Below, piece after piece: positions 1 to 6,812 of a stretch of 7,621 bases of DNA. The stretch is from an uncultured Collinsella sp. Lineage in GTDB: Bacteria; Actinomycetota; Coriobacteriia; Coriobacteriales; Coriobacteriaceae. The translations under genes were made by a program, and so were the position numbers. The stretch covers positions 1 to 7,621 of the forward strand of contig CATZTY010000044.1 in assembly GCA_958424475.1 (NCBI GenBank), written 5' to 3'. The notes under the pieces were generated by a model. The model did not search any database, was not told the DNA's origin, and saw nothing but the letters and a program-made list of their open reading frames with translations. How positions within the stretch are numbered: the stretch's first letter is position 1; each line of letters starts with the position of its first letter.

Positions 1-154
1 GGGTGGGAATCTGAATGCCGACGGACTTGGCTGCGTCCAGGATCGTGGTGTGCTCGGGTACCACGACCTCGCAATTATCGATAGTGAGCTTGACCATATT
101 GTGCGCTCCGTTTTCGGTGTTGTCGCTGGCGGTGGTTTTGTTGGGCTCTACCAT
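1..154 (-). CDS. Iron-sulfur hydrogenase-type subunit, N-terminal part only ([FeFe] hydrogenase/NuoG-like)
   Basis: Only the first 51 residues lie in the window; the rest is beyond position 1. After a polar leader of about 19 residues comes MVKLTIDNCEVVVPE, then HTTILDAAKSVGIQIPT. This is the beginning of the plant-type 2Fe-2S ferredoxin domain that opens group A [FeFe] hydrogenases, NuoG and some formate dehydrogenase alpha subunits; the cysteines that would normally follow (LCY and so on) are outside. The ATG overlaps the end of the upstream oxidoreductase gene by 7 bases (ATGGTAG), suggesting translational coupling. It is preceded by a strong ribosome binding site, GGAGGGAGGAA at 161-171. 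An internal ATG at 97-95, with GGAG upstream, matches the usual family start and is an alternative. The neighbour, with NuoF-type and GltD-like modules, favours a hydrogenase, but the catalytic domain is not visible, so formate dehydrogenase remains possible. Confidence 0.72.
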   Translation of the reverse strand, partial: MVEPNKTTASDNTENGAHNMVKLTIDNCEVVVPEHTTILDAAKSVGIQIPT

Positions 155-1980
155 TCCAGGTTCCTCCCTCCGCGGAACGCGCCAAAGCCAAAGTGGTCGC
201 AGCGCAGGCAGCGGCTCGCCTCCTGGCGCGCCTCCTGCTCGGTGAGACCCTGCTCGACCAGATTCCAATCGTGAATACGCTCGCCGGCCTCGCGCTCGCC
301 CAGCTCGCAGCGGCCGCACTCATGCTTGCCCTTAAACTGAACGGTCGGCAGCTCCACGTCGAGCTTAATCTTGTGGTCGAAGCCCAGGTAGCGGTCGATG
401 TTTGCCGAAGCCACGCGGCCGGCATTGATGGCGCGGATGACGGTGGCGGGGCCGGTCTGACAGTCGCCGCCGCTAAAGAGGCCATCAAAGTTGGGCACGG
501 CGCCGTCCGAATCGGTGACGATGCAGCCCCACTTGCAGGCAATGCCCATCTCCTCAAACGGCTTGGAATCGATGTCCTGGCCAATGGCGACGAACACGCG
601 CTCGCAGGGGATGACGCGCTCGGGCGTGGCGGCGGCACGCGGAGCCGGACGACCGCGGCGGGGCTCACCGATAATCTGCGGCTGCACGCGCAGGCCGTTC
701 ACGCGACCGTCCTCACCCGTCTCGATGGCGAGCGGGGCTGTCAGCTCCAGCACCTCGCAGCCCTCGGCCTGGGCACCGGCGATCTCGGCGTCCTGGGCCG
801 TCATGTCGCAGATGCGACGGCGGTAGACGATGCTTACCTTTTCGGCACCACAGCGCACAGCAGAGCGTGCCACGTCCATGGCAACGTTGCCGCCGCCGAT
901 GACGCACACGCGCTGGCCGCTTAGGTCGGGCAGCTCGTCGTCGCCGATGGCACGCAGCATCTTGACGGCCGACTCCACGCCGAGCGCCTCTTCGCCCGGA
1001 AGGCCGAGCTTCTTATCGCTGTGGGCGCCAATGGCCAGGTAGACGGCATCGAACTCGTCGCGCAGGCGGGCAAGCTCCTCGCCGTTGACGGAGTGGTCGA
1101 GTTCCACGTCGATGCCGGCGCTCAAGATCCAGTCGATCTCGGCCTGCAGGCGCTCGCGTGGCAGACGGTAGCTGGGAATGCCATAGCGAAGCATGCCGCC
1201 CAGGTGGTAACGCTGCTCAAAGATGGTCACCTTATGGCCCATCACGGCCAGGTAGTAGGCGCAGGAAAGGCCAGCCGGGCCGCCGCCAATCACGGCGATG
1301 CGCTTGCCGGTGTTGTCGGCCACGCTGGGCTTGTAATCGTTGAGGTCGCTGTGCTCAACGGCAAAACGCTTCAGGGCGAGGATGTTCATGGGATCGTCGA
1401 CCATGCCGCGACGGCAGTGCATCTCGCAGGGATGCTCGCACACCAGGCCGCAAACGAGCGGCAGCGGGTTGTTCTTGCGGATGACCTTGACGGCATCGGA
1501 ATAGCGGCCGGCCTCGACCAGCGAAATATAACCGGGAATGTCGACGTGCGCCGGGCAGCCCGAGACGCACGGGACGCGGGCCTCGCGGTCAAAGCCGCAG
1601 GAGTGCTCGCGGATGTGGTGCTCAAAATCGTCGCGAAAACCGCGGATAGCCGTAAGCGCCATGGCGCCGGCCTCGTAACCGATGGCGCAGTCGCTCGAAA
1701 GATAGATGGCGCGGGCCGTGCGCTCAATCAGGTTGAGCGTGGACTCATCGGCACGCCCTTCGAGCACGTCGGCGAGCAGATCGCTCAGCGCGCTCAGGCC
1801 CACGCGGCAGGGCGTACACTTGCCGCAGCTCTGGGTGGAGCACAGGTTGACGAGCGCTGCCGTAAACTCAACGGGACACGGAGCGAGCGAGCTCACCGCC
1901 AGACGACGTCCGAGCGCATCGTGCAGGTCGTCCATGACGGCCTGAGCGTGGCTGCGTTCCATTACGTGCAGTCGTGCCAT
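148..1980 (-). CDS. NuoF C-terminal Fe-S domain fused to GltD-like FAD/NAD(P) oxidoreductase
   Basis: This is a 610-residue soluble flavoprotein likely to pass electrons between NAD(P)H and the hydrogenase-type partner encoded next. Residues 35-125 resemble the C-terminal 4Fe-4S domain of NuoF/HydB (SCGKCTPCR with Cys52, 55, 58, and a fourth Cys98 in SSDCAIG), but the FMN/NADH domain of NuoF is absent. Residues 135-205 form the double-cluster N-terminal domain of GltD (Cys138, 142, 177, 181, 185, 189). Next come an FAD Rossmann motif IGGGPAG (231-237), a second nucleotide motif IGGGNVAMD (361-369) and the FAD-closing segment GLFSGGDCQTGPATVIRAI (500-518). The C terminus has two further CxxC pairs (555-558 and 591-594). 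The ATG at 1980 is chosen over the in-frame ATG at 1995 because GAGAGGGG sits just before it. It is the first gene of its unit, and its stop overlaps the next start. NuoF/GltD-type fusions accompany [FeFe] hydrogenases or formate dehydrogenases in anaerobes; the exact acceptor is inferred. Confidence 0.88.
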   Translation of the reverse strand: MARLHVMERSHAQAVMDDLHDALGRRLAVSSLAPCPVEFTAALVNLCSTQSCGKCTPCRVGLSALSDLLADVLEGRADESTLNLIERTARAIYLSSDCAIGYEAGAMALTAIRGFRDDFEHHIREHSCGFDREARVPCVSGCPAHVDIPGYISLVEAGRYSDAVKVIRKNNPLPLVCGLVCEHPCEMHCRRGMVDDPMNILALKRFAVEHSDLNDYKPSVADNTGKRIAVIGGGPAGLSCAYYLAVMGHKVTIFEQRYHLGGMLRYGIPSYRLPRERLQAEIDWILSAGIDVELDHSVNGEELARLRDEFDAVYLAIGAHSDKKLGLPGEEALGVESAVKMLRAIGDDELPDLSGQRVCVIGGGNVAMDVARSAVRCGAEKVSIVYRRRICDMTAQDAEIAGAQAEGCEVLELTAPLAIETGEDGRVNGLRVQPQIIGEPRRGRPAPRAAATPERVIPCERVFVAIGQDIDSKPFEEMGIACKWGCIVTDSDGAVPNFDGLFSGGDCQTGPATVIRAINAGRVASANIDRYLGFDHKIKLDVELPTVQFKGKHECGRCELGEREAGERIHDWNLVEQGLTEQEARQEASRCLRCDHFGFGAFRGGRNLEW

Positions 1981-1985
1981 AAGAT

Positions 1986-1993
1986 CCCCTCTC
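1986..1993 (-). promoter_or_regulatory. Ribosome binding site of the oxidoreductase gene
   Basis: GAGAGGGG lies 5 nt before the ATG at 1980. It decides the start: the in-frame ATG at 1995 has only CCGGGCTGCCAC upstream, with no purine-rich site. Translation from 1980 gives MARLHVMERS. Confidence 0.7.
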
Positions 1994-2001
1994 ATGTGGC
2001 A

Positions 2002-2021
2002 GCCCGGAGGCGAGGCCGGGC
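2002..2021 (-). other. GC-rich hairpin in the 5' leader of the oxidoreductase gene
   Basis: GCCCGG and CCGGGC form a perfect 6-bp stem around an 8-nt loop, 8 nt upstream of the purine-rich ribosome site. There is no U tract, so it is not a terminator. It could affect translation or mRNA stability, or be fortuitous in GC-rich DNA. Confidence 0.3.
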
Positions 2022-2084
2022 GAAATTGCTACACGCACAACACTGAGCTAAAAAGTTGTTAGGTCTCCACACGGTTCGGCAGGC

Positions 2085-2112
2085 GGTATAAAATGCGACC
2101 CTCAGCGGTGAA
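2085..2112 (-). promoter_or_regulatory. Weak candidate promoter for the oxidoreductase/hydrogenase unit
   Basis: On the minus strand, TTCACC (2112-2107) and TATACC (2090-2085) are separated by 16 nt. Each matches the sigma-70 hexamers at four of six positions. This is the best placement I see between the terminator at 2167-2204 and the gene start at 1980. The leader would be roughly 100 nt. The prediction rests on weak boxes. Confidence 0.3.
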
Positions 2113-2127
2113 ATAGAACATTACCGC
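2105..2127. repeat. Short dyad GCGGT-N13-ACCGC, possible operator
   Basis: Perfect 5-bp inverted arms at 2105-2109 and 2123-2127 flank an AT-rich 13-bp centre. One arm overlaps the candidate -35 box at 2107-2112, a typical place for a repressor or redox-regulator site. I do not recognise it as a Rex or FNR site. Arms this short could occur by chance. Confidence 0.25.
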
Positions 2128-2166
2128 AGATAAATGCCATATTTGATAAAACGCGTTACCAAATGA

Positions 2167-2204
2167 CAATGCCCCGCCCACGCAATCACGTGGACGGGGC
2201 ATTG
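2167..2204 (-). terminator. Intrinsic terminator of the alpha-glucoside PTS operon
   Basis: CAATGCCCCG and CGGGGCATTG pair over 10 bp, then one wobble position, then CCACG/CGTGG, closing on a 6-nt loop (2183-2188). The odd position is T:G in the minus-strand transcript (a pair) but C:A on the plus strand (a mismatch). The hairpin is therefore stronger in the minus direction, matching the upstream glycosidase gene, which ends at 2237. The tail is only moderately U-rich (GTCATTTGGT). Confidence 0.8.
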
Positions 2205-2236
2205 CTCATGGTATGCGGTCAGCGACCCTGTTGCTT

Positions 2237-3619
2237 TTACTTAAGCTCGGGCCAGTAACCCTTGTTGGCCTCGATCATGTCGTCGAGAACCTCCTTGGCG
2301 ACCTTCATCGACGGCACGGTCTTGTTCAGCGTAAAGGCCTTGAGCGCCTTCTCGTACGAACCCTCGATCGTAGCCTCGACCACGAGCTTCTCGGAATTCA
2401 GCTGCTGCATCATGAGGCCCTGCTGGAACAGAGGAATGTTGTCGCGGCTGATGACCTCGGGGCCGTTCTTGCCAATGTAGGCAGGCAGCTCGACCATAGC
2501 GTCGTAGGGCATGTTGGGGATAGCGCCCTTGTTCTCGCAAATGACCAGGAAGCGCTGCTTGGTGTCGTTCTTCAGAGCGATGGCCAGATCGGCAATCCAG
2601 TCGCCGTGGCTGCCCGCATAGAACGTGCTCTCGTCGATCTCGCCCGTCTTCTCGTAGTGATCGATACCGTCGAAGAGGTTCTTCTCGCGCGTCTCCTCAA
2701 CCTCGTTAGCACGGGTGCGCTCGGGGTTGGAGTGCTCGACGAACTCCTTCTGCTGCAGGTAGTAGTTCAGATACGTGTTGGGCAGGTACTCCGGGAAGCA
2801 CTCCATGATCTCGTACTCGCCCTTCCAGACGTAGTACCAGCTGCCCTTAGTGTGGCGGTTCTGCTCGGGATGCTCGTCGGCGGTCTCCTCGGGCTTCTTT
2901 GCCATGAGCGAGCCCATGCCCTTGAGGTAGGAATCGGGCAGCAGAATCTCATGCTCCTTGATGTACTCGCGCAGCTGCGGGAGCACCTCCTCGCCCTTGT
3001 GGCGGATCGAGGTGAACCAACCAAAGTGGTTGAGGCCAAAGTAATCGTACTCGACATCCTTCTTGTCGATATCGAGCGCGGCGCAAACCACGTCGATGAT
3101 TGCGATCGGCATGTCGCAGATGTTGATGATGCGAGCGTTGGGACGCAGCACGCGGCAGCCCTCGGAGACGATGGCGGCAGGGTTGGAGTAGTTGAGAATC
3201 CAGTAGTCCTTCTTGGCGTACTTCTCAACGTCATCGATCAGCTCGACCATGGGGAAGATAGTGCGCATGCCATAGGCAAGGCCACCGCAACCGCAAGTCT
3301 CCTGACCCACGCAGCCGTGACGCAGAGGGATCTTCTCGTCCTGCTCGCGCATGGCATAGCCGCCCACGCGCATCTGGGCAAACACGAAGCTCGCGTCGGT
3401 GAAAGCCGTCTCCTTGTCGGTGGTCACCGTGAGCTTGATGTCCAGACCGAGGTCCTCATGCAGAATCCAGTCCACGAGCACGCCGATCTTGCGCTGGCGC
3501 TCCTCGTTAATGTCGTACAGACGAATCTCGTCAACATCGAGCTCGTCCTTGCGCAGAGCGATGGACTTGACGATGCCGGGGGTAAAGGTGGATCCGCCAC
3601 CACACAGAGTAATGATCAT
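2237..3619 (-). CDS. malH: GH4 6-phospho-alpha-glucosidase (MalH/GlvA type)
   Basis: This 460-residue cytoplasmic enzyme would split the 6-phospho-disaccharide delivered by the PTS into glucose 6-phosphate plus a second sugar. GH4 enzymes use NAD+ and a divalent metal (Mn2+) in a redox-assisted mechanism. The N terminus carries the nucleotide loop CGGGSTFTPG (6-15). Further family blocks are VGQETCG (104-110) and NYSNPAAI (143-150). The CDMP motif at 168-171 marks 6-phospho-alpha-glucosidases; 6-phospho-beta-glucosidases have CNVP. Cys168 and His198 (GLNHFGW) correspond to the metal ligands, Asp169 to the catalytic acid, and Tyr283 in LPNTY to the catalytic Tyr265 of Bacillus GlvA. Length is slightly above GlvA because of an insertion near 235-270. 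The gene starts 3 nt after the permease stop, with GAGAAGGAG (3629-3637) inside the permease 3' end as its ribosome site. Automatic labels may say beta-glucosidase; the motif argues against that. Confidence 0.92.
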   Translation of the reverse strand: MIITLCGGGSTFTPGIVKSIALRKDELDVDEIRLYDINEERQRKIGVLVDWILHEDLGLDIKLTVTTDKETAFTDASFVFAQMRVGGYAMREQDEKIPLRHGCVGQETCGCGGLAYGMRTIFPMVELIDDVEKYAKKDYWILNYSNPAAIVSEGCRVLRPNARIINICDMPIAIIDVVCAALDIDKKDVEYDYFGLNHFGWFTSIRHKGEEVLPQLREYIKEHEILLPDSYLKGMGSLMAKKPEETADEHPEQNRHTKGSWYYVWKGEYEIMECFPEYLPNTYLNYYLQQKEFVEHSNPERTRANEVEETREKNLFDGIDHYEKTGEIDESTFYAGSHGDWIADLAIALKNDTKQRFLVICENKGAIPNMPYDAMVELPAYIGKNGPEVISRDNIPLFQQGLMMQQLNSEKLVVEATIEGSYEKALKAFTLNKTVPSMKVAKEVLDDMIEANKGYWPELK

Positions 3620-3622
3620 TGT

Positions 3623-5239
3623 TTACTGCTCCTTCTCAATTGCGTTTTCGACCTTGTCGCGCATCTCGGCGACCTTCATGCCAAAGATGATCTGGATATT
3701 ATTGCCGTTGCGGTTGATGCCGCTGTTGGGCACGTGGTTGATGAGGTCCTCATTGATGAGGTCCGGGTTCTTAACGTTCACGCGGAGACGCGTAAAGCAG
3801 TTCTCGAGCTCCTCGATGTTGTCCTTGCCACCAAGACCTGCGACCAGGTCGGCAATACCTGCATCGACGCCCTCTGCGGGAGCCGCGGCAACAGCGCCCT
3901 GCTTCACCGCGACAGACGCGGCGGCCTCGCCCTCGGCAACGGACTCGGCAAGCTCGGACTCTTCCTCGCGACCAGGCGTGTGGAGGTTGAGCTTCTTGAT
4001 AAGGAAGGTGAAGAGGAAGAAGTACAGAGCGGCGTTGACGACTCCAAGCACCAGCATAACCGGCCAGTTGGTCTTATCGACACCGAGGACCAGGTTGGAA
4101 ACCACGATGTTGATGATGCCGCCTGCAGTCGAAGCGGGCACGGAGAGGACCTTGAGCAGGACCAGGAAGATGCCGGAAAGAACCGAGTGAACGACAAAGA
4201 GCACGGGAGCGGCAAAGACAAAGAGGAAGTCCATGGGCTCGGTCACGCAGGAGAGCACGGCGGTGATGATCAGCGGGATAATAACGGCCTTGGTCTTATC
4301 CTTGTTCCCCTTGTAAGCGGTGACGATAAAGGCGAGACCGATACCGATGTAGGGCCACAGGTTGTTGAAGGTGTAGCTGTTGAAGTAGGTGCTATCGGAG
4401 AAGGGCTGGCCCGTCATTGCCATCTCGGCAACACGGATGGGGTAGGCGCCGGCGATAACCTGATCACCCAGCGTCAGGGTGCCACCCACATCGGAGAACT
4501 GGAACGGGGTGTAGATGAGGTGGTGCAGACCGGTGGGAACGAGCAGCTTGTTGAGCATGCCGTAGATAAACAGACCGATGTTGCCCGACTCCTTAATGAT
4601 GCCGGCAACGGAGGAGATGGCGCCCTGAACCGGAGGCCAAACGATGCAGAAGCCAGCGCCCATGATCCAGGAAATGATGATCATGATCAGGAACGGGAAG
4701 CGAACGCCCGAGAACATCGAAAGGGCAATGGGGAACTGCTTGTTCGAGTACTTGTTGAACACGGTACCGGTGATGCAACCGAGAATGATGCCGCCGAACA
4801 CGCCGGTATCGAGCACCTGAATGCCCATAACGGTGGCCTGGCCGGTTCCGGTAAGACCGAGCATGCCGCTCGCATCGGCAAGAGAGCCGGTGGCGTTGAG
4901 CACGATGTTGTTAGCCTGCAGGAACAGGAAGAACGACATCAGGGCAATCAGCGAAGCATGGCCCTTGTTCTTCTTTGCCATGGCGCCGGCGATGCCCACG
5001 CAGAACAGAATCGAGAGGTTGTTGATGATAAACATCAGCGACTGATAGACAACGGCGCCCACGAGCTGGAACGGACCGAAGCCCAGCAAAGGGATCATGG
5101 CGCAGATGGTCTTGTTGGTCAGAATGATGCCCACGATGAGCAGGATGCCGGCAACCGAGAGATACATCATCGGCTGAACGATCGACTTCGCGAACACCTC
5201 CAACGGCGCTTTGAAATTGAACTTCTTTTTTGCGGTCAT
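3623..5239 (-). CDS. PTS EIICB, alpha-glucoside/maltose-type permease
   Basis: This 538-residue membrane permease takes up and phosphorylates a sugar. The EIIC domain (about 1-420) has some ten hydrophobic segments and carries family signatures LLVPTGLHH (232-240) and VTEPMDFLF (332-340), typical of the glucose/glucoside superfamily. A charged and alanine-rich linker (about 421-459) leads to an EIIB domain (about 460-538) with the phosphorylatable Cys481 in ENCFTRLRV. No EIIA is fused; the separate EIIA encoded two genes upstream would supply phosphate. An upstream TTG at 5266 could extend the frame by nine residues, but the ATG at 5239 has AAGGAAGGGGAG just before it and gives the usual lysine-rich EIIC start. 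It follows the antiterminator gene after 99 nt and is nearly abutting the GH4 gene. The substrate is inferred from the CDMP-type GH4 neighbour (maltose, sucrose isomers or trehalose-like sugars); the permease sequence alone does not fix it. Confidence 0.92.
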   Translation of the reverse strand: MTAKKKFNFKAPLEVFAKSIVQPMMYLSVAGILLIVGIILTNKTICAMIPLLGFGPFQLVGAVVYQSLMFIINNLSILFCVGIAGAMAKKNKGHASLIALMSFFLFLQANNIVLNATGSLADASGMLGLTGTGQATVMGIQVLDTGVFGGIILGCITGTVFNKYSNKQFPIALSMFSGVRFPFLIMIIISWIMGAGFCIVWPPVQGAISSVAGIIKESGNIGLFIYGMLNKLLVPTGLHHLIYTPFQFSDVGGTLTLGDQVIAGAYPIRVAEMAMTGQPFSDSTYFNSYTFNNLWPYIGIGLAFIVTAYKGNKDKTKAVIIPLIITAVLSCVTEPMDFLFVFAAPVLFVVHSVLSGIFLVLLKVLSVPASTAGGIINIVVSNLVLGVDKTNWPVMLVLGVVNAALYFFLFTFLIKKLNLHTPGREEESELAESVAEGEAAASVAVKQGAVAAAPAEGVDAGIADLVAGLGGKDNIEELENCFTRLRVNVKNPDLINEDLINHVPNSGINRNGNNIQIIFGMKVAEMRDKVENAIEKEQ

Positions 5240-5246
5240 AGCGGTA

Positions 5247-5258
5247 CTCCCCTTCCTT
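5247..5258 (-). promoter_or_regulatory. Ribosome binding site of the EIICB gene
   Basis: AAGGAAGGGGAG lies 7 nt before the ATG at 5239 and supports that codon over the upstream in-frame TTG at 5266, which would place the site inside the coding region. Confidence 0.7.
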
Positions 5259-5278
5259 TTCCGCAAATTAAGACAGAT

Positions 5279-5331
5279 GTGCCCTAGACAAGACCGTGAG
5301 CCTTGCCTTATATCAATCGATGTGTGGGCAC
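5279..5331 (-). other. Nested stem-loop between antiterminator and permease genes
   Basis: The 99-nt gap between the antiterminator stop and the permease start holds an outer perfect 6-bp pair, GTGCCC/GGGCAC (5326-5331 with 5279-5284). Inside it is a 7-bp hairpin, AGGCAAG/CTTGTCT (5302-5308 with 5286-5292), with one G:U pair and a 9-nt loop. No U run follows, so it is not a standard terminator. It may stabilise or separate the two halves of the operon mRNA, or be a target of the antiterminator; I do not see the RAT consensus of Bacillus sequences. Confidence 0.4.
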
Positions 5332-5338
5332 GTTATGC

Positions 5339-6193
5339 CTAGAGACCAGGTTCTCCAAGCAGGTTAACAATGTGATATGCGAGATAACTCTTCTCGGCAT
5401 CGGTAACGACAACGTTATAGGTAGACGACAAGTGGGCGGCTATGGCATCCGCACACGAGAATGCACACGGATACGCCGTTTCATCGATTCGGAACAGCGC
5501 GTCTCCGTTGATTTGCCCGGCCGTAGGATCGAGCGCTCGCTGTGCGAAAAACTGCAGGTGACGAACGAAGCGTTCATAAGGCAGCGAGGTGTCGTCGAGG
5601 GTCGTGGCATAGCGCTTGGAAACAATCGCGAGCACGTCGCGAACAAGCTGGACCGAAACAATCAAACGATCGGAGCGTTGCGGCATGGTGGCGTTGACGA
5701 TATGCAGCGTAATGAAACCCTGCTCTTCTTCGCTCATCTGGATGCCCATATACTCCTTGATAATCTGCAGCGCACGGCCCGCAAGTGCATACTCCTTGCG
5801 ATAGAACTGCTGGATCTCGAGCAGCAACGGATTCTCACAGGAGACGCCCTTGCGCTCACGCTCCAAAGCAAGGCTGATGTGGTCTGCGAGAGCAATGAGA
5901 ATCTTGTCATTGATATCGACATTGAGCTCTCGACGAAGCATCTGAACGATGTCCTCGGAAATCACGAGGTTGACGGTGGGGATGGACTCCAAAAGATGTG
6001 CCAAGCGGTCGATCGTACGCGAATCCTGAGAAGTTCCCTCCTGCAACGCGTAGGTCTTTTCGATCGACGCCTCGTCGATGGCATCGCCGGCATGACGGCC
6101 AAAGCAGAGGCCTCGACCGATGATGATGAGCTCGGAGCCATCGTCCGAAGTGACCATTGCGACGTTGTTGTTAAAAACTCGCTTGATAACCAC
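5339..6193 (-). CDS. BglG/LicT-family transcriptional antiterminator
   Basis: This 284-residue regulator would bind a leader RNA hairpin to block termination, with activity set by PTS phosphorylation. The N-terminal co-antiterminator domain (1-58) has FNNNVAMV and the GRGLCFGR and AIDEASIEKTY blocks. PRD1 (about 60-170) holds His105 (ADHISLALE) and His164 (LHIVNATM); PRD2 (about 171-284) holds His212 (RHLQFF) and His274 (AYHIVNLL). All four PRD phosphorylation histidines are thus present, suggesting normal dual control by EIIB and HPr. The frame is open to GTG codons at 6205 and 6202, but the GTG at 6193 is preferred: it has GGTGG upstream (5-nt spacing) and places the NNN motif at residues 8-10, as in LicT. 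The gene lies 18 nt after the EIIA stop and upstream of the permease, so it probably regulates its own operon through the leader at 6750-6837. Its RNA target is inferred. Confidence 0.92.
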   Translation of the reverse strand: MVIKRVFNNNVAMVTSDDGSELIIIGRGLCFGRHAGDAIDEASIEKTYALQEGTSQDSRTIDRLAHLLESIPTVNLVISEDIVQMLRRELNVDINDKILIALADHISLALERERKGVSCENPLLLEIQQFYRKEYALAGRALQIIKEYMGIQMSEEEQGFITLHIVNATMPQRSDRLIVSVQLVRDVLAIVSKRYATTLDDTSLPYERFVRHLQFFAQRALDPTAGQINGDALFRIDETAYPCAFSCADAIAAHLSSTYNVVVTDAEKSYLAYHIVNLLGEPGL

Positions 6194-6211
6194 GGTACCC
6201 ACCACAAGAAT

Positions 6212-6724
6212 TTACTCGGAAAGCCAGACGACAGGCTCTTTAACAGCAACAGGGCCGGAAGCATGCTCGCGAAGAGTCGAGTTCTCCGAACGCTCGCACA
6301 CGATAACGAAGACCGTAGGATCAAAGCCGGCAGCGCGAACCACGTCGAAATCGACCTCGACGAGGGGCTGGCCCGCGTCAACGTGATCGCCCTGGGCAAC
6401 AAGCGCATGGAAGCCCTTGCCCTCAAGTTTAACAGTGTCGATTCCGATATGCAGCATCACCTGAGCGGAGCTGTCGTCGGACATGATGCCCAGCGCGTGC
6501 TCAGTCGGAAACAGCGCCGCGACGGTGCCGGAAACAGGAGCGCACACCGTTCCCTCTTGGGGAACCACGGCAACGCCATCGCCCACTGCACGGCTGCTAA
6601 AAGCGGGGTCATTGGTTTTTTCTAGATGAACAAGCTCGCCGGAAACGGGAGCGAGGATTTCGAACTCGGAAGCCGCAGTCGTCTGCTTATCCGAGCCACC
6701 CATTAGGCGAGAAAAGAAACCCAT
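6212..6724 (-). CDS. PTS EIIA, glucose type (Crr-like)
   Basis: This 170-residue cytoplasmic phosphocarrier would pass phosphate from HPr to the EIIB domain of the operon permease. It has the EIIA-Glc fold signatures: EILAPVSGELVHLE (22-35), FSSRAVGDGVAV (42-53), the Gly-rich turn GTVCAPVSGTV (58-68), and the two active-site histidines His76 (PTEHALGI) and His92 (LHIGIDTVKLEGKGF). The second aligns with the phosphorylated His90 of E. coli Crr and the first with its His75. Length matches free EIIA-Glc proteins. The ATG at 6724 is used because GAAGGGA lies 9 nt upstream; ATG at 6742 would give a longer leader peptide but has no ribosome site. It is the first gene of the operon, directly behind the regulatory leader, so it is exposed to antitermination control. 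A stand-alone EIIA explains why the permease lacks a fused EIIA. Confidence 0.93.
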   Translation of the reverse strand: MGFFSRLMGGSDKQTTAASEFEILAPVSGELVHLEKTNDPAFSSRAVGDGVAVVPQEGTVCAPVSGTVAALFPTEHALGIMSDDSSAQVMLHIGIDTVKLEGKGFHALVAQGDHVDAGQPLVEVDFDVVRAAGFDPTVFVIVCERSENSTLREHASGPVAVKEPVVWLSE

Positions 6725-6733
6725 GGTGACATG

Positions 6734-6740
6734 TCCCTTC
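6734..6740 (-). promoter_or_regulatory. Ribosome binding site of the EIIA gene
   Basis: GAAGGGA is 9 nt upstream of the ATG at 6724. It lies 9 nt downstream of the last paired base of the terminator-like stem ending at 6750, so the stem would not mask it directly. Confidence 0.6.
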
Positions 6741-6749
6741 ATAAATATA

Positions 6750-6812
6750 GCCCAACCAAAATCAATCGAATGCGCCCATTGAGACACACCCGTTCAAAGA
6801 CTTTGGTTAGGC
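6750..6812 (-). terminator. Candidate leader attenuator hairpin before the EIIA gene
   Basis: On the minus-strand RNA, GCCTAACCAAA (6812-6802) pairs with TTTGGTTGGGC (6760-6750) over 11 bp with a single U:G wobble. The stem is followed by TATATTTATG, a short U/A-rich tail. The enclosed 41 nt are long for a classical terminator but contain a small AATG/CATT hairpin. Its left arm overlaps the 3' arm of the hairpin at 6805-6837, so the two structures exclude each other, as in BglG/LicT-controlled leaders. The weak U tract and long loop are the main doubts. Confidence 0.45.

Noticed and set aside
1978..1995. ATG at 1995 as start of the oxidoreductase
   Set aside because: It lacks a ribosome site, while the ATG at 1980 has GAGAGGGG directly upstream.
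1021..2046. A 341-codon plus-strand open frame
   Set aside because: Antisense to the oxidoreductase gene; composition is that of a complementary-frame shadow.
2037..2059. ACAAC/GTTGT stem upstream of the oxidoreductase
   Set aside because: Only 5 bp with a 13-nt loop and no U tract in the needed place; likely chance.
5237..5266. TTG at 5266 as start of EIICB
   Set aside because: It would translate the obvious ribosome site; the ATG at 5239 fits the family N terminus.
2213..5287. A 1024-codon plus-strand open frame
   Set aside because: It is antisense to two well-supported genes (GH4 and EIICB). Its product is repetitive in Leu, Val, Asp, His and Gly as expected for the complement of GC-biased codons, and it shows no domain.
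5303..6625. A 440-codon plus-strand open frame
   Set aside because: Antisense to the antiterminator and EIIA genes, with no recognisable family.
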